DNA from: Gammaproteobacteria bacterium
GTDB lineage: Bacteria > Pseudomonadota > Gammaproteobacteria > DSM-16500
DNA: 64,000 nt
Direction: 5' to 3'
NCBI GenBank assembly: GCA_031291255.1
Contig: JARLJN010000074.1
Coordinates: 1 to 64,000, forward strand
A model generated the notes under the pieces. It saw only the letters and a list, made by a program, of their open reading frames with translations, did not search any database and was not told the DNA's origin. Position numbers and translations under genes: made by a program. Below are positions 18,083 through 26,664 of the stretch, one piece after another (the stretch's first letter is position 1; every line of letters starts with the position of its first letter).

Positions 18083-18887
18083 AAAGGCCCTCAGGTAATC
18101 TGTAGTCTAATCCCAAACGAGTCAATGGACGAACAGTAATAGGCTGGAAAAATTCACCCATTTTTTTACCACGATAAGGTGTCAATATACTTTTAAAACG
18201 ACAATTCATTGACCATCGAGTTTCATTTTCTCGATTTATTCTATTACCATGCATGACATTTTGTGAAAACAACAAAACACTTCCAAATGGTACGTCCAGA
18301 AATTTAACGTTACTTTCTATAGACTGATATATATCTTCACTGCTTTTATCTTTGAATTGGCTAAAATCTGCTTGTATCTTTTTATCAGTTTCTGCATCTG
18401 TGATGAACATAGATTTAGTGGCATAACAATTCACTAAAGGTACCCACAAGACTATTTCAAATGGGGAATCACCCGCCCAAACGTCTGCATGCACTGGCAA
18501 TAAAGAACTATCATCATTCGGCAGTTGAATACTAAGATTAACTCTACGCTGCATAGCTAGCTCATTGCCTGCAAGAATATTTAAAGCATTACGAGCTATT
18601 TTAAAATAAGCTAGGCGAAACCAAGTATCTCGATTCATCTCAGTAATCACTTTTAAACGAATATCGTTTAATTGATCAACCGTCATGATCTTGTGAATAT
18701 TATTCAGAAAAGAGTCTATCTGAGTATCATTTTCTATCTGATGATCGATCGCATCAGCCGCAGCATGAGCTACTTTTTTCCGAATTGCATTCAGCGAGTC
18801 CATATCCTCAGCTTGAATAATGATATGCTTATCTTTTAAAAATTGTTGTGTGATTTTTTTTTCATGATCCGTATAAAAGTCAAACAC
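18072..18887 (-). CDS. PhyH-like 2-oxoglutarate/Fe(II) dioxygenase
   Basis: 271-residue protein of the phytanoyl-CoA dioxygenase-like fold, probably the oxygenase that accompanies LIC12192-family proteins. The iron-binding HAD (HxD) is in PVHADVWAGDSPFE near 131; the distal His lies in SQNVMHGNR and a 2OG-binding Arg in ETRWSMNCRF near 235. It would hydroxylate or oxidise a sugar intermediate. The start is GTG with AGGA upstream. It is the first gene of the minus-strand precursor operon, divergent from wzm. The substrate is unknown. Confidence 0.78.
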   Translation of the reverse strand: MFDFYTDHEKKITQQFLKDKHIIIQAEDMDSLNAIRKKVAHAAADAIDHQIENDTQIDSFLNNIHKIMTVDQLNDIRLKVITEMNRDTWFRLAYFKIARNALNILAGNELAMQRRVNLSIQLPNDDSSLLPVHADVWAGDSPFEIVLWVPLVNCYATKSMFITDAETDKKIQADFSQFKDKSSEDIYQSIESNVKFLDVPFGSVLLFSQNVMHGNRINRENETRWSMNCRFKSILTPYRGKKMGEFFQPITVRPLTRLGLDYRLPEGLYEE

Positions 18888-19315
18888 AAGTCACCATCCT
18901 GTAAATTATTAAGTATATTATCTAGCGTTCTCATCAAATCAATTCTAATCATATATACGATCGATGAAATTAATTTTAATGAAATTGCAAAACAGATGAA
19001 TAAAACTGGCGCGATGAGTATGAGGTACATAAAATCAAAAGTAAACGAACAGCCGTAAAATTGAAGAACAGATGAAATTTACCCATAAATATTTTGATCT
19101 CACCGAAAAAAGATAGCTTAATTTTGACTAGGGCGTGTCGTCAATTAGATCAAATATATTTTGACTAATGTAGGGTGGATTAGGCATCTTTTCGCCGTAA
19201 TCCACACTGCAAATAAATTTCAAATATTAATTTAAAATTTACGATTGTTTCAAATAAAACTGCATGATAAGCTCTTGCGCCTAATGGATTAACAAAAAAC
19301 TATTGGCACAATTAT
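18888..19315. other. Divergent intergenic region between oxygenase operon and wzm
   Basis: About 430 nt, AT-rich, with no gene I can support; open frames here only extend antisense to or out of the oxygenase gene. It contains a GTAGGGTGGATTA palindrome near 19170-19205 and, at 19244-19273, the leader sequence shared with the wzm remnant at 4393-4422. Promoters for both operons should lie here. Confidence 0.55.
19169..19210. repeat. GTAGGGTGGATTA extragenic palindrome
   Basis: GTGGATTA (19175-19182) and TAATCCAC (19198-19205) form a hairpin with GGC/GCC next to the loop. The same sequence family (TGTAGGGTGGATTAGGC...GTAATCCACC) is present, inverted, at 57932-58018. Repeats of this type are common extragenic elements in gammaproteobacteria. 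Confidence 0.65.
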
Positions 19316-20191
19316 ATGGAATCAATTTTTTCACCGGCTACTTCTTATGAAACAGATACTGTTTCTGACAATAACAAACCATTTAATATAAAAAAAGAAC
19401 AGCGCCGTCTCGCTTTAAAAGACATCATTGATGGAATCATCAAATGGCGAGTCTGGCTGCTTATTTCTTATTTAGATGTGAAATTACGTTATCGCCGCTC
19501 ATCACTGGGTCCATTCTGGATCACTATCAGTATGGCGATTACAACTTATTCTATGGGATATTTGTATAGTCATTTGTTTCATATCAACTTACAAATCTAC
19601 TTTCCCTATCTTGTTGCTGGAATGTTAAGTTGGACTCTCATCTCAACCCAAGTTACCGATTTGACAGAAGCACTATCGTCTTCTGAAGGTCTTATAAAAC
19701 AAATCAAATTACCTTACACCATATACATACATAAAATTGCCGCACGAAATATTATTATTTTTTTTCATAACATCATTGTCATTATTCCTATACTTGCCAT
19801 ATTTCATGAAGTGGCAAAAGTAAACTTTAATACCTTATTGTTAATTCCAGGTTTATTTGTGATTTACGTTAACTCTATCTCATTTGGATTAATACTAGGA
19901 ATGATAGGTGCACGTTACCGCGATATCGTGCAAATTATAAAAAGTTTAATTCAAGTTGCATTCTTTCTAACTCCTATCATGTGGAGCCCTGACATTTTGC
20001 CTGCTAAAGACAGGCTGATTGCAGTATTAAACCCTCTATATTGTCTTGTTGAACTGATACGCGCACCACTGCTAGGAATGACACCTACCTTATTAACGAT
20101 ATGCGTATCTGCTTTAGTGACTGTTATAGGTATCGCATACAGCTTTGTAATGTTTGCTAAACATAGATCAAGAATCATTTATTGGCTTTAG
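19316..20191 (+). CDS. wzm: Wzm, polysaccharide ABC transporter permease
   Basis: ABC-2 type permease of 291 residues that, with Wzt, exports lipid-linked polysaccharide across the inner membrane. The first 45 residues are hydrophilic, with QRRLALKDIIDGII; then RRSSLGPFWIT (the conserved amphipathic region LGxxW) and six hydrophobic segments to the C-terminus (VTVIGIAYSFVMFAKHRSR). The wzt gene follows 10 nt downstream. The pair makes an ABC-transporter-dependent pathway the likely mode of export, in line with no Wzx, Wzy or Wzz in the window. A truncated relative is at 4457-4591. Confidence 0.92.
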   Translation: MESIFSPATSYETDTVSDNNKPFNIKKEQRRLALKDIIDGIIKWRVWLLISYLDVKLRYRRSSLGPFWITISMAITTYSMGYLYSHLFHINLQIYFPYLVAGMLSWTLISTQVTDLTEALSSSEGLIKQIKLPYTIYIHKIAARNIIIFFHNIIVIIPILAIFHEVAKVNFNTLLLIPGLFVIYVNSISFGLILGMIGARYRDIVQIIKSLIQVAFFLTPIMWSPDILPAKDRLIAVLNPLYCLVELIRAPLLGMTPTLLTICVSALVTVIGIAYSFVMFAKHRSRIIYWL

Positions 20192-20201
20192 GTGTAAAAA
20201 C

Positions 20202-20969
20202 ATGGCGGCAATTAATTTACATTCGGTTTCAGTTGAATTCCCTGTTTATAACGTCAATGCACGATCACTCAAAAAAGAGTTTTTACGCTTGGCCACGGGA
20301 GGAACTGTCAGAGAAGATGAAAATCATCGCGTCATAATCAGTGCACTCAATGATATTTCATTAACAATTTCTCACGGTGATCGCATAGGATTAGTAGGAC
20401 ATAATGGTTCTGGTAAAAGTTCATTTCTACGTTTATTAGCATCAATATATGAACCCACACGTGGAAAAATTGATATTCAAGGTCATATTTCTCCCATGTT
20501 AGACTTAATGCCTGGGATAGAAATGGAATTAACTGGCTATGAAAATATATTCATACGCGGTACTTTGTTAGGCTTAACTCGCACAGAAATAAATAAACAA
20601 ACACAAGAGATTGCAGACTTAACAGGTTTAGGTGATTTCTTAACTATGCCTACACGCACTTATTCTTCAGGCATGTTAGTGAGGCTTGCATTCGCAATTT
20701 CTTCACAAATAAAACCAGACATCTTATTAATAGATGAAATTTTCGGTACAGGTGATGCTAGTTTTATACAAACTGCAAAAGAGAGAATGATCAATTTATT
20801 AGATCAATCTAGCATAGTCGTTATGGCTACACACTCAGATGGATTGATAAAAGAATTTTGCAACAAAACTCTTCTTCTAGAAGGAGGAAGTGTTAAATAT
20901 TTTGGTGACACTGAAACAGCTCTTGCACTTTATCATGGTGAAGAAGTATTAACAGAAACTGCAAGTTAG
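20202..20969 (+). CDS. wzt: Wzt, polysaccharide ABC transporter ATP-binding protein
   Basis: ATPase of the Wzm-Wzt exporter. Walker A is GLVGHNGSGKSSFLR (about 61), the signature is TRTYSSGMLVRLAFA and Walker B is DILLIDEIFGTGD, with the switch His in MATHS. It is only about 255 residues, so it lacks the C-terminal carbohydrate-binding domain found in Wzt proteins that recognise a capped chain end (such as O9a). The ATG chosen has AGGTG upstream; an earlier in-frame ATG within wzm is less likely. Export without terminal-residue recognition is inferred. Confidence 0.92.
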   Translation: MAAINLHSVSVEFPVYNVNARSLKKEFLRLATGGTVREDENHRVIISALNDISLTISHGDRIGLVGHNGSGKSSFLRLLASIYEPTRGKIDIQGHISPMLDLMPGIEMELTGYENIFIRGTLLGLTRTEINKQTQEIADLTGLGDFLTMPTRTYSSGMLVRLAFAISSQIKPDILLIDEIFGTGDASFIQTAKERMINLLDQSSIVVMATHSDGLIKEFCNKTLLLEGGSVKYFGDTETALALYHGEEVLTETAS

Positions 20970-21070
20970 TTTTTTAAGATAGGCTTTGCTGATAATAAAA
21001 AATTCGAGTATTATCCTCATCGCATTAAATCATTTTATTTTTAACTTATTGGCATATAAACGGAGTTATT

Positions 21071-21667
21071 ATGCAATTCATAGAAAAATATCTTAGTGAA
21101 GCAACTTCTATTATTAGCCAACTGAATACATCTCACATTGAAAATGCCGTTAATCTTTTAGCAAATGTTCGTGCTAATAACGGGCGTCTTTTTATTTTAG
21201 GTGTAGGTGGAAGCGCTGCAAACGCATCTCACGCAGTCAATGATTTTAGAAAAATAGTTGGCATAGAATCCTATGCACCAACCGACAATGTCTCAGAATT
21301 AACAGCTCGCACAAATGATGAAGGTTGGGAAAGTGTTTTTGCAAAATGGTTAGAAGTGAGCCGTTTAACTGCAAAAGATATGTTACTCATTTTATCTGTA
21401 GGCGGTGGAAACCTAGAAAAAAATGTAAGCCCTAACTTAGTTTCCGCTTTAGAATATGCAAAACGCATAGGCAGTAAAATAATGGGTATAGTAGGACGAG
21501 ATGGTGGACATACTGCAAAAGTTGCGGATGTAGCCATTGTTATTCCTACACCTAATCCAGACAATACAACGCCTCATGCTGAAGCATTTCAAGCTGTCGT
21601 TTGGCACTTACTTGTTTCGCACCCTACATTAAAAAACACACAAACCAAATGGGAATCAGTACGATAA
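21071..21667 (+). CDS. SIS-domain sugar-phosphate isomerase (copy 2, transaldolase-linked)
   Basis: 198-residue SIS protein: LFILGVGGSAANASHAVNDF near 41, TARTNDEGWE near 80, and HAEAFQAVVWHLLVSHP at the C-terminus. The phosphate-binding loop is SVGGGNLEKN instead of the usual SxSGxSxN. Its stop overlaps the start of the HAD gene (TAATG), and a transaldolase follows. The set resembles ketose-phosphate-to-aldose-phosphate conversion as by GmhA or LmbN. It differs clearly from the SIS protein at 12.6 kb. C7 versus C8 substrate is not determinable from sequence. Confidence 0.82.
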   Translation: MQFIEKYLSEATSIISQLNTSHIENAVNLLANVRANNGRLFILGVGGSAANASHAVNDFRKIVGIESYAPTDNVSELTARTNDEGWESVFAKWLEVSRLTAKDMLLILSVGGGNLEKNVSPNLVSALEYAKRIGSKIMGIVGRDGGHTAKVADVAIVIPTPNPDNTTPHAEAFQAVVWHLLVSHPTLKNTQTKWESVR

Positions 21668-22272
21668 TGCAACGGACTGCAATTTTTTTAGATCGTGACG
21701 GAGTACTAAATCAATCCATCGTAAAAAATGGTAAACCTTATCCTCCGTCTACATTATCTGAGTTAATTATCCCTGATGATGTAATACCTGCCTTAAAATT
21801 ATTGAAAGTGTTAGGCTATTTACTCATAGTTGTCACCAATCAACCTGATGTTGCACGAGGTAGTACAACTCGCTCTATGGTTGAATCTATTAACTCTGCA
21901 CTATTAGAAAAACTGCCTCTAGATGAGATTCTTGTTTGTTATCATGACGACAAAGATAACTGCACTTGCCGAAAACCATTACCCGGTTTACTGATTTCGG
22001 CTGCACAAAAACATCATATTAATTTAGAAAGCAGTTTCATGATTGGTGATCGCTGGAAAGATATAGCCGCCGGACAAAATGCGGGTTGCAAAACGATTTG
22101 GTTAGATAACAATTACGAAGAACAAAAACCTAAACTACCGAATTTTACAGCAACTTCATTAATAGAAGCTGCGCTATGGATACAACACAGTAAAATTTCA
22201 TCTCATATCAACTTATCACAAGGAAATCAAAGTGAAGACAGTAGCAGACTTAAAAGTAAAGATATATGCTGA
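21667..22272 (+). CDS. HAD-IIIA sugar bisphosphate phosphatase (GmhB-like)
   Basis: 201-residue phosphatase like GmhB, which removes the distal phosphate of heptose-1,7-bisphosphate. Motif I is FLDRDGVLNQ, motif II VVTNQPDVARG, the zinc site CYHDDKDNCTCRKPLPG and motif IV MIGDRWKDIAAGQNAG. The ATG immediately overlaps the stop of the SIS gene. Overlap with the next gene (41 nt) indicates a tight operon. In lincomycin biosynthesis the HAD enzyme LmbK plays the same role on octose-1,8-bisphosphate. Confidence 0.87.
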   Translation: MQRTAIFLDRDGVLNQSIVKNGKPYPPSTLSELIIPDDVIPALKLLKVLGYLLIVVTNQPDVARGSTTRSMVESINSALLEKLPLDEILVCYHDDKDNCTCRKPLPGLLISAAQKHHINLESSFMIGDRWKDIAAGQNAGCKTIWLDNNYEEQKPKLPNFTATSLIEAALWIQHSKISSHINLSQGNQSEDSSRLKSKDIC

Positions 22273-22960
22273 TGGTGCTAACAAACAAGGCATGTTACAA
22301 ATGTACAATAAGCCTTGGGTTAAAGGATTTACAACCAACCCTACTCTAATGCATCTAGCAGGCATTAATGATTACCAAAGTTTTGCTCAAGACATTATTA
22401 AAGTTATTCATGATAGATCTATCTCTTTTGAAGTTTTCTCAGATGATTTTGAAGAAATGTATGAACAAGCATTGCTTATTTCTAGCTGGGGACCAAATGT
22501 TTACGTAAAAATTCCCGTCATGAACACTAAGGGTGATCATTCCTACAAACTTATTTCTGACTTAGCAAACAAAAATGTAAAAATGAATGTAACGGCTCTG
22601 ATGACATTAGATCAAGTCTACGACGTGACTAAAGCCTTAGCGAATGCGCCCTCTTCTTATATTTCAGTTTTTGCTGGGCGAATTGCAGATACCGGTCGTG
22701 ATCCTCTACCTATCATGCAACAATCACTCGAAATTATGAAACCACATCCACAGTTAGAATTAATATGGGCCAGCCCTAGAGAACTATTAAATATTTTCCA
22801 AGCAGATGATATAGGCTGTCACATCATCACTGTGACAAATGAAATTCTTAAAAAATTAGACATAGTCGGAAAAGATTTAACTGAATTCTCTCTCGATACA
22901 GTACGAATGTTTAGAGATGATGCGATCAAAGCGGGTTTTTCTCTAACCGTTAAATCTTAA
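22232..22960 (+). CDS. Transaldolase-family enzyme
   Basis: 242-residue short transaldolase: KGFTTNPTLMHLAG near 31, ISFEVFSDDFEEM, NVYVKIPVMN with the Schiff-base Lys near 91, SVFAGRIADTGRDP and WASPRELLNIFQ. It would move a dihydroxyacetone unit between sugar phosphates. The GTG start has AAGGA about 7 nt upstream, inside the end of the HAD gene. Its genomic link to SIS and HAD genes fits synthesis of sedoheptulose-7-P or, as by LmbR in lincomycin synthesis, an octulose-8-P. A general metabolic transaldolase would not be expected here. Confidence 0.87.
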   Translation: MKTVADLKVKIYADGANKQGMLQMYNKPWVKGFTTNPTLMHLAGINDYQSFAQDIIKVIHDRSISFEVFSDDFEEMYEQALLISSWGPNVYVKIPVMNTKGDHSYKLISDLANKNVKMNVTALMTLDQVYDVTKALANAPSSYISVFAGRIADTGRDPLPIMQQSLEIMKPHPQLELIWASPRELLNIFQADDIGCHIITVTNEILKKLDIVGKDLTEFSLDTVRMFRDDAIKAGFSLTVKS

Positions 22961-22991
22961 TCTATGACATAAAAGTTAGGTGAAAATTAAA

Positions 22992-24080
22992 ATGAGTAAA
23001 ATCGCGTTAATAACAGGTATCACAGGACAAGATGGTGCGTATTTAGCTGAATTTTTATTACATAAAGGCTATATAGTCCATGGAATAAAACGCAGATCTT
23101 CATTATTTAATACAGACAGGATAGATCATTTATATCAAGATCCTCATGGCAAAAATAAACGATTTTTTCTGCATCATGGAGATATGACAGACTCCACTAG
23201 TCTTATTCGTATTATTCAAGAAACACAACCTGACGAAATTTATAATCTCGCTGCTCAAAGTCATGTTGCTGTGTCATTTGAAGAACCAGAATATACTGCT
23301 AATGCTGATGCACTAGGAACCTTGCGTATGTTAGAAGCCATACGTATTTTAGGTTTTGAGAAAAAGACGCGATTTTATCAAGCTTCAACTTCAGAGCTCT
23401 ATGGTGAAGTACAAGAAGTTCCACAAACAGAAAAAACTCCCTTTTATCCTCGCTCACCTTATGCTGCAGCAAAACTGTATGCTTACTGGATAACAATTAA
23501 TTATCGTGAAGCCTATGGCATGTATGCTTGTAATGGAATTCTTTTCAATCATGAATCACCATTGCGAGGCGAAACATTTGTTAGCCGTAAAATTACACGT
23601 GCGCTCACAAGAATTAAATTAGGTGTGCAAGATTACTGTCTCTTTTTAGGAAATCTTGATGCACAAAGAGATTGGGGACATGCAAAAGATTATGTAGAAG
23701 CGCAATGGCTAATGTTGCAACAAGATAAGCCAGACGATTTTGTCATCGCAACAGGAATACAATACAGCGTAAGAGAGTTCGTAACAAAAACGGCTAGCTT
23801 GTTAGATATGGACATAACCTGGAAAGGAAAAGGCATAGATGAAAAAGGCTATGATCCACAAGGAAATTGCATAGTACAAGTAGACTCACGTTATTTTCGC
23901 CCAACAGAAGTTGCAAGTTTATTAGGTGATGCACGCAAAGCGAAAGAAAAACTAGACTGGTCACCAAAAATTAGTTTTGATGACTTAGTCAATGAAATGG
24001 TATACAAGGATCTAGAAGCAGCTAAACAAGAAAAACTCGTTAAGCAAAATGGTTTTTCAATATTTGAATATCACGAATAA
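22992..24080 (+). CDS. gmd: GDP-mannose 4,6-dehydratase
   Basis: Converts GDP-mannose to GDP-4-keto-6-deoxymannose. 362 residues with [38 protein letters not shown], the catalytic TSELYGE, YAAAK (YxxxK) and [14 protein letters not shown], all diagnostic for Gmd. The ATG is preferred to a GTG four codons earlier because AGGTGA lies at proper distance. The fucose synthase gene for the next step is at 58.0 kb, so the two halves of the GDP-fucose route are about 34 kb apart. It is the last gene of the wzm operon. Confidence 0.94.
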   Translation: MSKIALITGITGQDGAYLAEFLLHKGYIVHGIKRRSSLFNTDRIDHLYQDPHGKNKRFFLHHGDMTDSTSLIRIIQETQPDEIYNLAAQSHVAVSFEEPEYTANADALGTLRMLEAIRILGFEKKTRFYQASTSELYGEVQEVPQTEKTPFYPRSPYAAAKLYAYWITINYREAYGMYACNGILFNHESPLRGETFVSRKITRALTRIKLGVQDYCLFLGNLDAQRDWGHAKDYVEAQWLMLQQDKPDDFVIATGIQYSVREFVTKTASLLDMDITWKGKGIDEKGYDPQGNCIVQVDSRYFRPTEVASLLGDARKAKEKLDWSPKISFDDLVNEMVYKDLEAAKQEKLVKQNGFSIFEYHE

Positions 24081-24096
24081 ATTGTAACTTAGCCTT

Positions 24097-24190
24097 TGTA
24101 GCCCGGATTGAGCTCTGCGAAAATCCGGGATTGCCCGCATGATCTTTGCAACCCCACCCCGGATTTTCGCAGAGCTCAATCCTAGCTACA
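24097..24190. repeat. TGTAGCCCGG extragenic palindrome between convergent genes
   Basis: Two 33-nt arms (24097-24129 and 24158-24190) are inverted copies with only two mismatches around a 28-nt loop. It fills the gap between the end of gmd and the end of the convergent GT2 and likely also acts as a bidirectional terminator. The outer TGTAGCCCGG resembles the repeat at 1700-1789. Confidence 0.75.
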
Positions 24191-24197
24191 TGGCTAT

Positions 24198-25100
24198 TTA
24201 ATATCTGAATTTTTTTACCAAAAGATCAAACGCTCTTCTTAAAAATTCTTTTAGCATAGCTTGTTGAGCAGCAAGCCATGCAATTACTCTAGCACTACCT
24301 TCATAATAAAGCCCTGTAGTCGCCCACAGATCCATCCACACTGCCATAATAAATTTCGGATTAGGATAAGAAAGTCCTGAGCTTGATTTAATTTTAGCAC
24401 CTGCATAACTGACTATTCTTTCAGATGGAATATAACCTAATTCTTTTTTTAATAAATTATTTGCTTCTAAACTTGCTTCTAAACAACAACGAAATGACTT
24501 TGTTTCATTATAAACACGCGCACCTGCAAGCATCTGAGGAAGATAAGCAAATTTTACCCCTCTTAAACCCAGACGTAGCCAATATTCATAATCCATACAA
24601 AATTGCAGAGATTCTTCTAACAATCCATGTTTATCCACTGCACGTCGTCTAAAAAAAGTAGACGGCTGTGAAAGAAAGCAACGCACTTTTAAACGTTCTA
24701 AATTCCAGGACTCAGTAGGATAATATCCCACTTTATTATCTACACGATCAATTAAACAAGAATCACCATAAACTACATCAACTTCAGGATGATCTTTAAA
24801 AAATTGGCAAACTTTTTTAACCGTATCAGGATAATAAATATCATCTGAGTTCAACCAACCAATTACATCACCTGATGTCATCTGCAATCCTTTATTGATT
24901 GCATGACTTTGGCCATTATCTGCTTCTGATTTCCAGCTCAACTGATTTTCATAACGATTGAGTATATCTAGCGTTTGATCAACACTGCCACCATCCATCA
25001 CTACATATTCAAGCTCATAATTTTGTGCAAGAACACTTTTAATCGTACGTTCAATAAATTCGCCGTGATTAAATGAAGGTGTGATGATAGAAACTTTCAC
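24198..25100 (-). CDS. Glycosyltransferase family 2
   Basis: GT-A enzyme of 300 residues. SIITPSFNHGEFIERTIKSV starts the protein, VVMDGGSVDQT follows, then NGQSHAINKGL and the metal-binding WLNSDDIYYP (NSDD as DxD). CMDYEYWLRLG is near 170. A GT2 in the same subfamily, with the same NGQSHA and LNSDD motifs, is at 31.7 kb. It overlaps the upstream manC by 4 nt (ATGA). It probably adds mannose or a GDP-mannose-derived sugar; specificity is inferred only from the link to manC. Confidence 0.85.
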   Translation of the reverse strand: MKVSIITPSFNHGEFIERTIKSVLAQNYELEYVVMDGGSVDQTLDILNRYENQLSWKSEADNGQSHAINKGLQMTSGDVIGWLNSDDIYYPDTVKKVCQFFKDHPEVDVVYGDSCLIDRVDNKVGYYPTESWNLERLKVRCFLSQPSTFFRRRAVDKHGLLEESLQFCMDYEYWLRLGLRGVKFAYLPQMLAGARVYNETKSFRCCLEASLEANNLLKKELGYIPSERIVSYAGAKIKSSSGLSYPNPKFIMAVWMDLWATTGLYYEGSARVIAWLAAQQAMLKEFLRRAFDLLVKKFRY

Positions 25101-26527
25101 GCGATTAACTCTCTTCTACCATATATATCATCGAAACGAGTAATATCGTCTTCACCAAAATACTCACCTGTTTGCACTTCAATTAATTCCAAATTGCTAT
25201 CCGTTTTATTTTCAATACGATGTTTTACTTTGGCAGGGATGTAAATAGTTTGATTTTCTGATAAATCAAAACATTCTTCGCCACGCGTCACTGTCGCAGT
25301 GCCTTTGATAATAATCCAGTGCTCTGATCTGTGTTGATGTAACTGTAGAGAAAGTTTTGCTCCAGGTTTTACTATAATGTGCTTTGCATGATAGTTATTA
25401 GCTTTGTTCAGTGTTTCATAACAACCCCAAGGCCTATCCACTCTCTGAGCTGTATTCGCTTCAACGCAATGTTGAGATTGCAATTGAGACACTAGCGATT
25501 TGATATCTTGAGAATTATCCTTATGCGTCACAAGCACAGCGTCTGAGGTTTCTATTACTGCAATATCAGATAAGCCTACAACTGCGACTAAACGTTTTTC
25601 TGAGCGTAGATATGAATTTTTAACATTTTCAGTAAAAATTTGTCCCTTCAGAACATTACCATTCGAATCTTTATCACCCATTTCCCACAAAGCATCCCAT
25701 GAGCCTACATCACTCCAGTCTGAACAAAGTGGCACTACTGCTATGTTGTTTGCTTTTTCCATCACAGCAAAATCGATGGACTCGCTGCGGATTTTCTGAA
25801 AGTTTTCACTTAATCTATAAACATCTGAGTCTGTATCCATTTCTGAATAGACTTGCTGGCAAGATAGCAAAATATCTGGAGCATATTCTTTCATCGCATT
25901 CAAATAAACTGATGCACGAAACATAAATATGCCGCTATTCCATAAATAATTTCCAGAAGAGAGATATTCATTTGCTTTTTCTAATGTGGGTTTTTCAACA
26001 AACTCTTTAACATGATAGCCTGTAGTGCCCTGTAGATTATCGCCTCGCAGTATGTATCCATAACCTGTTTCAGGTCTGCTTGGAACAACTCCGAACGTCA
26101 CTAGGTTTCCTTGATCCGCTAAAATAGCACCCGTTTTTATAGTAGCTAAAAGTTCTTTTTTATCTTTAATAACATGATCTGCAGGCATGACTAGCAGTAT
26201 AGGGTCTTGTTTTTGAGCTGCGAAATGTAATGAAGCCATAGTCACTGCTGGCGCTGTGTTTCTACCTTCTGGCTCTAAAAATATTTTTGCTTTTTGAAAT
26301 CCCACTTCTGATAATTGTTCTGTCACTATGAATCTGTGTTCGTTGTTGCAGATAATAATAGGATTACTTTGTTCGAAAAGTCCGTGCACGCGCAGTAGAG
26401 TATTTTGCAACATACTCATCTCATCAATTAATGAGAGCAAATGCTTAGGACGAACAGCGCGAGATAAAGGCCAAAGTCTAGAGCCAAAACCACCGCATAA
26501 AATAACTGGGGTTATACTATGATCCAT
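25097..26527 (-). CDS. manC: Mannose-1-phosphate guanylyltransferase / mannose-6-phosphate isomerase (copy 2)
   Basis: Second bifunctional ManC, about 476 residues. It has GGFGSRLWPLSR near the N-terminus, FVEKPT, NSGIFMFRASVYL and the cupin stretch LHQHRSEHWIIIKG, followed by an Arg-rich C-terminus. It is full length and keeps all motifs seen in copy 1, so it is likely active. Two ATGs five codons apart are possible; the second has GGAG at better distance. Coupled to a GT2. Having two copies may raise GDP-mannose supply for both mannose- and fucose-type sugars, or one copy may serve another GDP-sugar. Confidence 0.92.
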   Translation of the reverse strand: MDHSITPVILCGGFGSRLWPLSRAVRPKHLLSLIDEMSMLQNTLLRVHGLFEQSNPIIICNNEHRFIVTEQLSEVGFQKAKIFLEPEGRNTAPAVTMASLHFAAQKQDPILLVMPADHVIKDKKELLATIKTGAILADQGNLVTFGVVPSRPETGYGYILRGDNLQGTTGYHVKEFVEKPTLEKANEYLSSGNYLWNSGIFMFRASVYLNAMKEYAPDILLSCQQVYSEMDTDSDVYRLSENFQKIRSESIDFAVMEKANNIAVVPLCSDWSDVGSWDALWEMGDKDSNGNVLKGQIFTENVKNSYLRSEKRLVAVVGLSDIAVIETSDAVLVTHKDNSQDIKSLVSQLQSQHCVEANTAQRVDRPWGCYETLNKANNYHAKHIIVKPGAKLSLQLHQHRSEHWIIIKGTATVTRGEECFDLSENQTIYIPAKVKHRIENKTDSNLELIEVQTGEYFGEDDITRFDDIYGRRELIA

Positions 26528-26664
26528 TCCTTTATACTCCATTCCTTTTGGCGATATAGTTTAGATATTCATTTCACAGTTAGTTATATCATGTTCACTT
26601 TTTTCGAGTTTAATATTGTTCCGTAATATATCGCTTTTTTATAAATATATCAGCAAAAAAATAG

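Noticed and set aside
18836..19058. Open frames on both strands in the oxygenase-wzm intergenic region
   Set aside because: They overlap the start of the oxygenase gene, have no ribosome site and no known motif.
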